Below, one piece after another: positions 45,741 through 54,157 of a stretch of 64,000 nt of DNA (position 1 is its first letter; the number at the start of each line of letters is the position of its first letter). Source of the stretch: Hyphococcus sp. (GTDB lineage Bacteria; Pseudomonadota; Alphaproteobacteria; Caulobacterales; Parvularculaceae); contig JAJFGB010000004.1 in assembly GCA_021776335.1 (NCBI GenBank), forward strand, positions 349,221 through 413,220, written 5' to 3'. The position numbers and the translations under genes are program-made. Under the pieces are notes generated by a model. The model was not told where the DNA came from, did not search any database, and worked only from the letters and a program-made list of their open reading frames with translations.

Positions 45741-47060
45741 ATGCGCGTCACAATGATCGGCACCGGATATGTAGGGCTGGTTTCCGGAGCCTGTTTTGCG
45801 GATTTTGGACACGACGTTGTTTGCGTCGATAAGGATCGTTCAAAAATTGAAAAGCTCGCAGCAGGCGAGATTCCGATATTCGAGCCTGGTCTGGAAGCGC
45901 TCGTCGCAGAGAACGTAAAAGCCGGCCGATTGTCATTCAGCCTCGATCTTGCGGCGTCAACGCCAAACTCAGATGCGGTGTTTATTGCCGTCGGCACACC
46001 GTCGCGGCGTGGAGACGGCTTTGCTGATCTTTCCTATGTATACAAAGCGGCCGAGGAAATTGCGGCTGTGTTGGACGGGTACACGGTTGTTGTCACAAAA
46101 TCGACAGTGCCTGTGGGCACTGGCGGAGAAGTGGAAGAGATCATTCGCAAAGCGCGGCCGGAGGCGGATTTTTCGGTTGTTTCAAATCCTGAATTCTTGC
46201 GGGAAGGCGCCGCGATTGAGGATTTCAAACGACCTGATCGCGTGGTTGTCGGCGCAGAAGATGAGCGCGCCATAAAATTGATGCGTGAAATCTACCGTCC
46301 ACTTTACCTTAACGAAACGCCGATCGTTGTCACGGATCGAGCGACATCAGAATTGATAAAATACGCAGCCAACGCATTTCTTGCGACGAAAATAACGTTC
46401 ATAAATGAGATGGCGGATCTCTGTGAAAAAGTCGGCGCCAATGTTCAGGAGGTTGCAAAAGGCATCGGTCTTGACGGGCGCATTGGCGGTAAGTTTCTTC
46501 ATGCCGGCCCGGGTTATGGTGGATCGTGTTTCCCCAAAGACACGCTGGCGCTCGTACGCACGGCGCAAAGCAATAATGCGCCGGCAAAAATTGTTGAGGC
46601 CGTTGTGCGGATCAACGACGAGCGCAAGCTTAAGATGGCTGAACGTGTTGTCGAGGCTTGCGGCGGATCCCTTGAAGGCAAAACAATCGCGGTGCTTGGC
46701 TTAACATTTAAACCAAACACGGATGACATGCGGGATTCTCCGTCTCTTGATATTGTTCCAGCGTTGCAGGCTGCCGGCGCCCGTATTCAGGCATTTGATC
46801 CAGCGGGCACAGAAGAAGCGCGGACGATGCTTGAAGATGTTGTCTATGCTGACGGGCCCTATCATGCATTGGAAGGGGCTGACGCCGTATTGATTATTAC
46901 GGAATGGGATGAATTTCGCGCGCTCGATCTGGATCGTGTAAAATCACTGCTAAAAGCGCCCATCATGGTTGATTTGCGAAATATATATATGCCCGAAGAA
47001 ATGGAAGAGAACGGTTTTCAATATCATTCGATTGGCAGGCCGCATAACGTGCGCAATTAA
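45741..47060 (+). CDS. ugd: UDP-glucose 6-dehydrogenase
   Basis: The 439-residue enzyme oxidises UDP-glucose to UDP-glucuronate with two NAD+. The Rossmann motif GTGYVGLVSGACF is at the start, TKSTVPVGTG precedes the active site, and the catalytic cysteine is C263 in GPGYGGSCFPKD. Length and motif order match Ugd/RkpK. With the phosphotransferase upstream and the UDP-glucuronate epimerase nearby it supplies uronic acid precursors for the exopolysaccharide. The 3' end overlaps the convergent DUF4174 gene by 4 bp. Confidence 0.96.
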   Translation: MRVTMIGTGYVGLVSGACFADFGHDVVCVDKDRSKIEKLAAGEIPIFEPGLEALVAENVKAGRLSFSLDLAASTPNSDAVFIAVGTPSRRGDGFADLSYVYKAAEEIAAVLDGYTVVVTKSTVPVGTGGEVEEIIRKARPEADFSVVSNPEFLREGAAIEDFKRPDRVVVGAEDERAIKLMREIYRPLYLNETPIVVTDRATSELIKYAANAFLATKITFINEMADLCEKVGANVQEVAKGIGLDGRIGGKFLHAGPGYGGSCFPKDTLALVRTAQSNNAPAKIVEAVVRINDERKLKMAERVVEACGGSLEGKTIAVLGLTFKPNTDDMRDSPSLDIVPALQAAGARIQAFDPAGTEEARTMLEDVVYADGPYHALEGADAVLIITEWDEFRALDLDRVKSLLKAPIMVDLRNIYMPEEMEENGFQYHSIGRPHNVRN

Positions 47061-47566
47061 GCAGCACGCAGCTTTTTCAGGATTGAGGATTTTCCGCCGC
47101 CATTTTTGCCGGGGGGTGAAATGTCCAGACTCGCCGAGCGCAAAATGTCGGCGGTCACCATAGGCGCCTCACTGCGAAACCGGGTTTTCCCTGCGTCATC
47201 CACGTAAACCACGAAAAAACCCTGTTCTGCGTCGAGGGCGTGGCGAAGCAAAGAGGGGTCAAGCCAATCAATCGGCTCGCCATTTTTTCGCGGTCTGTCT
47301 TCGCCATAAACTTCAATCACTGTTACATCTTCGCGGATCAAGGCGGGGATTGCCGGCTTCAACAGCCGCCGTTGCATTCGGCATGCTTGATGGTTGGCTG
47401 TGGGACCGATGATGAAAAGTGTGCTGCGTGGAGAGAAATTTTTGACGGGATCCGCTCGTCGCAAATTAGCGCCGATATCCGGAATGAGCTTCGGCCGGAA
47501 GGAGGCAACCGCGGCGATAAATCCAAATATCAGACAGGTTGCGATAATGAAAAATGTGAGGCCCAT
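47057..47566 (-). CDS. DUF4174-like membrane-anchored protein
   Basis: The 169-residue protein has one N-terminal membrane segment (residues ~3-22) and a thioredoxin-like soluble part: STLFIIGPTANHQACRMQRRLLKPAIPALIREDVTVIEVYGE, and GFFVVYVDDAGKTRFRSEAPM. This matches the DUF4174 pattern, where a short beta-alpha-beta domain reports a gene product of unknown function, often in alphaproteobacteria. There is a single cysteine in the soluble part, so classical thiol-redox activity is unlikely. It converges on ugd with a 4-bp overlap. Confidence 0.7.
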   Translation of the reverse strand: MGLTFFIIATCLIFGFIAAVASFRPKLIPDIGANLRRADPVKNFSPRSTLFIIGPTANHQACRMQRRLLKPAIPALIREDVTVIEVYGEDRPRKNGEPIDWLDPSLLRHALDAEQGFFVVYVDDAGKTRFRSEAPMVTADILRSASLDISPPGKNGGGKSSILKKLRAA

Positions 47567-47721
47567 AATAGTGGAAATTATCGTTCCGATCTTGCCAGTG
47601 CGTTAATCGACCTTAAATCCGCCACAACCGTTATGCGGTAAGCCAGTTTCTGGCTAGCCGCGTCCGATCAAACGCCTCGGCGCGTGATTGGTTAACAGAG
47701 TATGAATAACAGAAATTCCTG

Positions 47722-48696
47722 CTAGTCGAAAGCTTTGGGGAGCGCCTGTCGCCACTCTACGTACTTGGCGACACCGTCGGCCAGCGACACTTTCGGCGCA
47801 TAGCCGAGGCGCCGGCGGGCAAGTGAAATATCGGCCCATGTGCGTTCCACATCGCCATCCTGCATGCCGAGCATCTCCTTTTTGGCCTCAACTCCCAGCT
47901 CTTTTTCGAGCAGCTGGATCAGCGTCACAAGCTTTTCCGGCTTATCATTACCAAGATTAAATACCTGGTGGAATATCTCATCGGCCGTTGGCGGGGTGTC
48001 ATGGGCAGCCAGAACACCGTCGACAATGTCGTCTATATAGGTGAAGTCCCGTCCCATATCGCCATGATTGAAAACCTTGATCGGTTCGCCCTTCAACATT
48101 TTTTCGGTAAACAGCCAATACGCCATGTCGGGGCGGCCCCAGGGGCCATACACCGTAAAAAACCGCAGTCCGGTTTGGGCTAAATTATATAGTCGCGCGT
48201 AGGACGACGACATTAGTTCGTTTGCCTTTTTTGTCGCGCCGTAAAGTGAGACAGGCGAGTCGGTCTTGTGTTTTTCCGAAAAAGGAATTTCAGTATTGGC
48301 GCCATAGATCGAAGATGACGACGCGTAAACCAGATGCTGCGTATTCAAATGCCGGGCGAGTTCGAGAACGGAGAGATGCCCGGCCAAATTGGATCGTTCA
48401 TAGGCAAATGGATTTTCGATGGAGTATCTTACGCCAGCTTGCGCCGCGAGATGAATAATTGTTGTAATCTCTGCATTTTCACAAATCGCCGTTAGCGCAT
48501 CATTGTCGGCGATATCAGCCTTGTGAAACTTGAATGAGGCGTTCGACTCAAGCCGGGCGAGCCGCGCCTGCTTGAGAGAGCGAGGGTAATAATCGTTGAG
48601 GTTGTCGACGCCAATAACGCTATCGCCGCGCGCGAGGAGCGCGTGGGCGACATAAGAACCAATAAAACCGGCGGCCCCGGTTACGAGAATGGCCAT
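47722..48696 (-). CDS. lpsL: UDP-glucuronate 4-epimerase
   Basis: The 324-residue short-chain dehydrogenase/reductase interconverts UDP-glucuronate and UDP-galacturonate. The NAD motif is GAAGFIGS at the N-terminus and the catalytic Y152-x-x-x-K156 lies in LYGATKKANE. The segment NLNDYYPRSLKQARL and VRYSIENPFAYERSN are typical of the LpsL/CapI/GAE group. It is adjacent to ugd, so the pathway UDP-glucose to UDP-glucuronate to UDP-galacturonate is complete. UDP-glucose or GlcNAc 4-epimerases are related but lack these segments. Confidence 0.9.
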   Translation of the reverse strand: MAILVTGAAGFIGSYVAHALLARGDSVIGVDNLNDYYPRSLKQARLARLESNASFKFHKADIADNDALTAICENAEITTIIHLAAQAGVRYSIENPFAYERSNLAGHLSVLELARHLNTQHLVYASSSSIYGANTEIPFSEKHKTDSPVSLYGATKKANELMSSSYARLYNLAQTGLRFFTVYGPWGRPDMAYWLFTEKMLKGEPIKVFNHGDMGRDFTYIDDIVDGVLAAHDTPPTADEIFHQVFNLGNDKPEKLVTLIQLLEKELGVEAKKEMLGMQDGDVERTWADISLARRRLGYAPKVSLADGVAKYVEWRQALPKAFD

Positions 48697-48734
48697 GTGT
48701 TAGAACCTCAACTATCGACTCTGCTGCGGCGACT

Positions 48735-50114
48735 TTATACCGCCTTCCCAGACAAATCGATGTCCGGTGCACTTGTTTTGGTCATCAGCATTTCGTCAAA
48801 CAAGCCTTCCGCCACGTTATTTTTTCGATGGATCATATAGCCGGTGAGCGCAGCCTGCGCCACGCCGACACCCAAAAACAGATCGACATAGTTAAGCGTG
48901 GTGCGCGTGCCAAGCAAGACGAGCGAAGAGCCAATGATAGCGCCAGCTGCGTTAATCATATTATTCGCAGCCAGAATGCGTGCGCGCGTTTCTGTTGGCG
49001 CGCGGCGTTGTACTGCGGCTTGCAACGGAACGACAAAAACACTGGTTGAAACAGAAGCCAAAATAAACGCCGCTGCGAGTAGCCAGGACCGCCCATTGGC
49101 AAAAAACTCACCAATGTTTTGTAATTCACCGTCATGTGGCGGATAGCCGGACGCGATAAAAAAAACGGCAATCGTCATAATGCTTGCACCGCCCGCACCC
49201 AGGGCGGAAAATCCCAGTCCCGTGCGCCCTTTCGAAAGAAGCGATGCGCCAATTGCGCCGGCAGCGGCGCCAATCGTGAAGAGCGTCATCAGAACAGCGA
49301 CGACACCGGGTTGGGCATGGAGCTCATCGCGCACAAATAATGGGACCGCGACCGTCACGAGCGCGCCAATGGCCCAATACCATGCAACCCCAAGCACCGG
49401 TCGCAAAACGCCGGGCGACGATGTAACGAACCTGACCAGTGTTACGGACTGGGCGAAGCCATTCCAGTCAATTTTCAAATTCGGGGCATTGGCCGCCGCC
49501 TCTGGGGCTGATCGGATGGCTAACCACCCGCCAAGCGCCGCTAAAATTAGTATGGACGACACTACGATTGACCCATTTGGCAGAGTAATGAGTGTGTTGC
49601 CGATAACGATGCCGATCATCACGGATACAAATAGGCCTCCGCTGCACAGGGCGTTGCCGCGTACTAACTCATCTGCATGCAGATATTTTGGCATGGCGCT
49701 GGTTCTGACCGGGCTAAAAAATGCCGACTGTGCGCCCATAAGAAACAGCGTCACAATTAAAATAACACTGCTGCCCAGCAAAAAACCGGTTGCCGCGAGG
49801 ATCATCAGCAAGAATTCCGCGAATTTGGTCCGACGGAACATGAAAGACGTTTCGTATTTGTCAGCAAGTTGCCCGGCGATCGTGGAAAACAGCAGCATTG
49901 CGATCGGAAAGAGCGTCCCTATAATGGGTAAAGCATCGTCATTGCTGATGAGCGGCGCTGATATAACGCCAAAGACAAGTGCGATGGACAATGCCTGCTT
50001 CAACATATTGTCGGTGAAGGCGCCCAGCGATAAAGCCGTCCACATGGGCAGGAAGCGGCGTTGAAAAAACATCGGTGCGCGTGCTGGCGAAATATCGGGC
50101 GATGATGTGTTCAC
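48735..50114 (-). CDS. MFS transporter, LplT-like (lysophospholipid flippase candidate)
   Basis: From the GTG at 50114 (AGAGG 8 bp upstream) the protein has 459 residues and about twelve membrane segments. The N-terminal FLPMWTALSLGAFTDNMLKQAL and the later RRTKFAEFLLMILAATGFLL resemble the LplT branch, which moves lysophospholipids across the inner membrane. A longer frame running back to 50216 overlaps plsC and is not favoured. It follows plsC by 4 bp in a TetR-plsC-MFS operon, mirroring the fused LplT-Aas lysophospholipid recycling systems with the acyltransferase on a separate gene. Confidence 0.82.
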   Translation of the reverse strand: MNTSSPDISPARAPMFFQRRFLPMWTALSLGAFTDNMLKQALSIALVFGVISAPLISNDDALPIIGTLFPIAMLLFSTIAGQLADKYETSFMFRRTKFAEFLLMILAATGFLLGSSVILIVTLFLMGAQSAFFSPVRTSAMPKYLHADELVRGNALCSGGLFVSVMIGIVIGNTLITLPNGSIVVSSILILAALGGWLAIRSAPEAAANAPNLKIDWNGFAQSVTLVRFVTSSPGVLRPVLGVAWYWAIGALVTVAVPLFVRDELHAQPGVVAVLMTLFTIGAAAGAIGASLLSKGRTGLGFSALGAGGASIMTIAVFFIASGYPPHDGELQNIGEFFANGRSWLLAAAFILASVSTSVFVVPLQAAVQRRAPTETRARILAANNMINAAGAIIGSSLVLLGTRTTLNYVDLFLGVGVAQAALTGYMIHRKNNVAEGLFDEMLMTKTSAPDIDLSGKAV

Positions 50115-50118
50115 AACG

Positions 50119-50886
50119 TCAACCTCTTGGGTCAGGCAGCACAGCGCCGATCTCAACGCCTTTCGGCCGGTCCGACCCCAGAAGCGCAATTGATCGCCGT
50201 TCAATGACCGTTTCAAGGCGGGCCATGAATGTTTCCTTATCGAGGCCCGGTGGAATTGGTTCCAGGAATTCGATCACCGCGTCGCCAGGTGTCAGTCGCC
50301 AGTTTTGCTGTGGCCATCTAAGGCCAAGATTGGTGGCGACCGGAACCGCTGCGCAGCCATAGGCTTGGTACATATGATAAACGCCCTTTTTATACCGATA
50401 TTGCTGGCCGACAGGAGACAGATGGCCCTCGGGGTAAATCAAAATACGGCGGTTCAGGATCTTCGCTTTTTTAAGTTCGTCGTCAACCAGTCGTGCGCGC
50501 GCAAAAGCGCCGCCGCAATTGTCAACGACAATCGCGCCCATTTTGCGCAAGATGCCGCCAACCAGTGGAAAATTCTCCAAATGATCGCCGGTCACAAATG
50601 CGAGGTCATGAAGTTGTGAAAACATCGCGAAACCGTCGCCCCAGCTCTGATGTTTTGCAGCGATAATGCAGGGGCCATCAGGTAGCTTTTCACGGCCGCG
50701 AACAACAATCCGGACGCCAGCGAGCCAGCGCATCCAAAAGCACATGGTTTTCGTATATCCCAGTATCCAGAGCATCAATGGACGACGGCTTGGAATAAGC
50801 AGGAGTGGAACTGCGCCCAATACATAAAAAATGGATGTGACCCAATAAGCAATCTGAAAAATAATGTTGCGCAAAAGGGCGATCAT
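50119..50886 (-). CDS. plsC: 1-acyl-sn-glycerol-3-phosphate acyltransferase (PlsC family)
   Basis: The 255-residue inner-membrane enzyme acylates a lysophospholipid or lysophosphatidic acid at sn-2. The H-x4-D catalytic motif is KHQSWGD around residue 80, and the YPEGHLS glycerol-phosphate-binding motif lies near residue 150. Hydrophobic segments occupy residues ~5-45. The start overlaps the TetR gene by ATGA, and the MFS gene begins 4 bp later. A dedicated lysophospholipid-repair acyltransferase is as likely as the housekeeping PlsC. Confidence 0.9.
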   Translation of the reverse strand: MIALLRNIIFQIAYWVTSIFYVLGAVPLLLIPSRRPLMLWILGYTKTMCFWMRWLAGVRIVVRGREKLPDGPCIIAAKHQSWGDGFAMFSQLHDLAFVTGDHLENFPLVGGILRKMGAIVVDNCGGAFARARLVDDELKKAKILNRRILIYPEGHLSPVGQQYRYKKGVYHMYQAYGCAAVPVATNLGLRWPQQNWRLTPGDAVIEFLEPIPPGLDKETFMARLETVIERRSIALLGSDRPKGVEIGAVLPDPRG

Positions 50887-51518
50887 TGAACTTCTCCTGG
50901 CGTCGCTGAAGATTTCAGCACGGCAATAACAGCTTTTGACAGAGTTTCTCGGCGCGGCGTTAGATCGCCGGTAATTCGTCCGTATACTTTATGAAGTGCG
51001 GTTTGCAGCATGACGCCTAACGCCATTGCTGCCGGCAAAATGTTGTCGCCGGACGCCAGTTCGCCGCGCTGCATGGCGGCGAAAATAATTTCCTCCACCG
51101 CTGTCACCGGATTATCCTTATCGTCCCCAGATGCGTCATCGGGCAGAGGCAGAAATCGGTGGGTTGCCAGCAGATGATATGAAAAAAGCGCCCAGTCCTC
51201 ATCCGCGATCCGGCAATAGGCGGAAACGACAGCGCGCGCCTGAGCCTCGAGCGTGTTGCTCCTTGTGGCGGCAGCGCGGATTTCCGAGGCGAGGCGCGTA
51301 TGGATGGCAAAAAACATCGCTTCGGCCAGCGCTTCTTTGCCTTGATAGTGACGATACAGTGCGCCCTCCGACACACCGCTGGCGGCGGCTATTTCGCGTG
51401 TCGTCACGGCGTCAACGCCGTTTCGTGCGAAAAGCAGTAGAGCAGCACGCTCAATCGCGGCCTTTGTTGAGCCGTCTGCGGCTGTCACGCCGCGCTTCTG
51501 GTTGACTACTCGTACCAT
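50883..51518 (-). CDS. TetR family transcriptional repressor
   Basis: From the ATG at 51518 (GGAGG 7 bp upstream) the protein has 211 residues. The N-terminal helix-turn-helix is ALLLFARNGVDAVTTREIAAASGVSEGALYRHYQGKEAL, and the remaining ~145 residues are the ligand-binding domain. An in-frame start at 51587 is rejected because the added residues would be encoded inside operator DNA (51559-51600). It leads the plsC-MFS operon, and its own promoter contains two palindromic operators, so it most likely represses this operon in response to a lipid or drug-like ligand. Confidence 0.9.
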   Translation of the reverse strand: MVRVVNQKRGVTAADGSTKAAIERAALLLFARNGVDAVTTREIAAASGVSEGALYRHYQGKEALAEAMFFAIHTRLASEIRAAATRSNTLEAQARAVVSAYCRIADEDWALFSYHLLATHRFLPLPDDASGDDKDNPVTAVEEIIFAAMQRGELASGDNILPAAMALGVMLQTALHKVYGRITGDLTPRRETLSKAVIAVLKSSATPGEVQ

Positions 51519-51558
51519 CCCAATACCTCCGGGGGAGCGGTTTTCGCCTTCTAAGCCG

Positions 51559-51600
51559 CAGGCGCGATATAGTGAGCGCTCACTCACTATATCGCGCCTG
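51559..51600. promoter_or_regulatory. TetR operator 1: 42-bp perfect inverted repeat
   Basis: Two perfect 18-bp arms (CAGGCGCGATATAGTGAG and its complement) flank a 6-bp centre. The inner core GTGAGCGCTCAC is itself a perfect palindrome at 51572-51583, typical of TetR operators. It lies 41 bp upstream of the TetR start codon. Confidence 0.85.
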
Positions 51601-51613
51601 CATTCCTTATGTC

Positions 51614-51631
51614 AAGTGAGCGCTCACTCAC
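51614..51631. promoter_or_regulatory. TetR operator 2
   Basis: A second AAGTGAGCGCTCACTCAC, sharing the GTGAGCGCTCAC core (51616-51627) with operator 1. The two cores are 44 bp apart centre to centre, about four helical turns, so one repressor pair could bind cooperatively on the same face. Confidence 0.8.
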
Positions 51632-52145
51632 ATTTGCTAGCAGTGCGGTTCAGCTTCACAAATTGGGTGGGAAGGGGCCCAAAAGGCCGGCTCTGCGCTA
51701 ATGGCGCGGGCGATCAATGTTGAAGAATTATCAAACTACCAGTTAGTACGGGATGGCTGATGGAGCACTGCAAAAATGGCGACGCAGAGGGGGCTTGCCC
51801 CAATCTGGAGCGCGATATTCCTCCGTCCAGCATATTGCCCCCAAACGGGGATATCTCCGTCACAGTAAGCCAAAGGCTGACTTTCCGATCAGTTCTTGAA
51901 ATCTGTTTTAGGGAAAATATTGCTGCCGCAAGCGTGGCGGGCGCCGAGCGGTTACTGCGTTTTCAACGCATTTTGTCGGCACAAAATTCAGCCGCCGCAA
52001 TTGAAAAGGGCGCGGTGAGGCGAAAAAGCAATCATTGCAACCCGCCGTTTCATCGTTATATATCCGGCAAATCTTGGCCTGGTTAATTGGGGCGAACATT
52101 ATAACGGGTCCGCCGGGCCAGCACTTCCCAAGGGAGACTGAATAA
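51632..52145. other. Intergenic gap before yajC, no gene supported
   Basis: About 510 bp with no convincing gene; a 108-codon frame at 51760-52086 has no recognisable domain or good ribosome-binding site. It presumably carries the promoter of yajC-secDF near its right end. An AAGGGAGA ribosome-binding site for yajC lies at its end. Confidence 0.6.
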
Positions 52146-52478
52146 ATGTGGATTTCGCCCGCCTATGCGCAGGCCGCCGAAGCTGCCGCGCCAAGTGCGC
52201 TGATGCAGCTGGCGCCGTTCGTGTTGATCTTTGTGATTTTCTATTTCCTGCTGATCCGTCCGCAAATGACGGCGCGCAAAAAGCATCAGGAAATGGTTTC
52301 GAATGTACGCCGCGGCGATGTTGTGGTGACTGCAGGCGGTATCATCGGCAAAGTCACTAAAGTGCTGGATGGTGACGAAGTGATGGTCGAGCTTGCTGAA
52401 AAAGTGGCTGTAAAGGTCTTGAAATCTACCCTCAGCGATGTTCGCACCAAGCCCCAACCAGCGGCAAATGATAAATAA
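52146..52478 (+). CDS. yajC: Preprotein translocase subunit YajC
   Basis: The 110-residue protein has one membrane segment (residues ~22-40, FVLIFVIFYFLLIRPQ) followed by the conserved RPQMTARKKHQEM and GDVVVTAGGIIGKV segments. YajC associates with SecDF and the SecYEG translocon in the inner membrane. The ribosome-binding site AAGGGAGA is upstream of the ATG. It is the first gene of a yajC-secD-secF operon (44 bp to secD). Confidence 0.96.
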   Translation: MWISPAYAQAAEAAAPSALMQLAPFVLIFVIFYFLLIRPQMTARKKHQEMVSNVRRGDVVVTAGGIIGKVTKVLDGDEVMVELAEKVAVKVLKSTLSDVRTKPQPAANDK

Positions 52479-52522
52479 ATAACAGGGACGGGGCGCTGTA
52501 AAATCTCCCCATACGTTCATTT

Positions 52523-54148
52523 ATGCTTCAATTTTCCAGGTTTCAGACTGCTGCCATATTAGCCCTCGTCCTGATTGGGGCGCTTTTTGGCGCGCCTAAT
52601 CTTCTAAGCGAGAATGCGCGCGGTAACCTTCCGGGCTTTCTGCCCAATGGAACGATCAATCTCGGCCTTGATCTGCAGGGCGGATCCTATCTTCTCCTCG
52701 GCGTCGACACAGAAAAAGTGATCGATGATCGGATGAAAGGCCTGATGACCGATCTCCGGCGCGAAATGCGCCCGGTTCGGGCGAGTGGGCGTGAACGAAT
52801 ACGGATTGATAATCTCGTTTACAACGACGATAGCGGCGTTGTCTCTTTACGCGTTGCGAATGCAGCGGACATTGACGCTGCCGCTGATCGCGCCCGCGAC
52901 ATGACGAGAGGTGGCGCATTGGCGCTCGGCCAGCGCAATTATGTCGTTTCGGTCAACGGGCCGACCATCAGCGTCGCTATTACGCCGGAGTCGCGGCGTC
53001 TTTTCGCTAATCAAGCGGTGAGCGATTCAATCGAAGTTGTACGCCGCCGGATCGACCCCGCAGGCAACAAGGAAGTCTCGATCCAGCCACAAGGCGATGC
53101 GAGAATTGTTGTTCAAGTCCCTGGTGATGACGACCCGGAAGCGCTGAAGGCGATTATCAATCGCACGGGTCAGCTTAGTTTTCATCGGCACGATCCGTCT
53201 GTGAACGTGCAAGACGCCATCGCTGGTCTCTTGCCACCCGGGCGGATGCTTGTGCCCTTCACCGAAAGTGAAGGCGCAGGGCAGCTACCGTTGGTCCTCT
53301 TCGAAGACGCCGAAGTGACTGGCGATATGGTGGAGAAGGCTACGGCGACACCAAACAATGATGGTGGCGGATTTCAAATCAATTTTACTTTTGACAGCCG
53401 CGGCGCCCATCGTTTTGCTGACTACACGCGTAGCAATATCGGTTCGGTTTTCGCAATTGTTCTTGATGGTGAAATTATTTCGGCGCCAACCATCCAGTCA
53501 GCGATTACACAAGGCCAGGGACGCATTACCGGAAACTTTTCGGCGTTTGAGGCGTCTGAGACGGCGCTTCTCATTCGTTCAGGAGCTCTGCCCGCGCCAC
53601 TGACAACGCTGGAGCAACGCTCGGTTGGTCCAGAGCTTGGCCGCGATTCGGTCGAGGCCGGGGCGAAAGCGCTGATCATCGGCTTTGTTGCTGTTATCTT
53701 TTATATGATCGTCAGCTATGGCCGTTTTGGCGTCTATGCGGATTTTGCATTGATCGCAAACATCATACTTATTGCCGGTACGTTATCTCTTTTTGGTTCA
53801 ACCCTGACGTTACCCGGCATCGCCGGCATTGTGCTGACCATCGGCATGGCGGTCGACGCCAATGTGTTGATTTTTGAGCGCATCCGCGAAGAGTTGCTGA
53901 AGGGGAAATCGCCAATCAATGCAGCGGAAATCGGTTATGATAAGGCGCGATCGGCGATCATCGACGCCAATATAACAACCTTTCTTGCGGCAATCATCAT
54001 GTTTCAACTTGGCGCCGGGCCGGTGCGCGGTTTTGCTATCACGCTGGCGGTTGGCGTGGTGACGTCTGTGTTTACGGCTTATGTGCTGACGCGCCTGTTT
54101 GTGGGGGGACATCTCCTCGCCAAACGGCCCAAAGAATTGAAATTGTAG
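52523..54148 (+). CDS. secD: Protein translocase subunit SecD
   Basis: A 541-residue RND-like protein that uses the proton gradient to help complete protein export. TM1 lies near residues 8-28, a large periplasmic P1 region follows (LGLDLQGGSYLLLGVD, ~50-70, is typical), and five further membrane segments occupy ~375-530, with GMAVDANVLIFERIREE in the TM4 region (conserved D). It is followed 10 bp later by secF. Length fits separate SecD in proteobacteria (around 520-620). Confidence 0.97.
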   Translation: MLQFSRFQTAAILALVLIGALFGAPNLLSENARGNLPGFLPNGTINLGLDLQGGSYLLLGVDTEKVIDDRMKGLMTDLRREMRPVRASGRERIRIDNLVYNDDSGVVSLRVANAADIDAAADRARDMTRGGALALGQRNYVVSVNGPTISVAITPESRRLFANQAVSDSIEVVRRRIDPAGNKEVSIQPQGDARIVVQVPGDDDPEALKAIINRTGQLSFHRHDPSVNVQDAIAGLLPPGRMLVPFTESEGAGQLPLVLFEDAEVTGDMVEKATATPNNDGGGFQINFTFDSRGAHRFADYTRSNIGSVFAIVLDGEIISAPTIQSAITQGQGRITGNFSAFEASETALLIRSGALPAPLTTLEQRSVGPELGRDSVEAGAKALIIGFVAVIFYMIVSYGRFGVYADFALIANIILIAGTLSLFGSTLTLPGIAGIVLTIGMAVDANVLIFERIREELLKGKSPINAAEIGYDKARSAIIDANITTFLAAIIMFQLGAGPVRGFAITLAVGVVTSVFTAYVLTRLFVGGHLLAKRPKELKL

Positions 54149-54157
54149 GGGCGCGCC

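Noticed and set aside
49180..50064. 294-codon frame on the plus strand opposite the MFS gene
   Set aside because: Antisense to a recognisable twelve-helix transporter; composition rich in Pro/Arg/Ser without domains.
50117..50216. N-terminal extension of the LplT-like transporter
   Set aside because: It would overlap the end of plsC by about 100 bp in another frame; the GTG at 50114 has AGAGG at proper spacing.
51519..51587. Upstream start of the TetR gene
   Set aside because: The extra codons would lie inside operator 1; the ATG at 51518 has a strong GGAGG.
51760..52086. 108-codon frame in the gap before yajC
   Set aside because: No good ribosome-binding site, no recognisable domain and no partner gene; left as non-coding.
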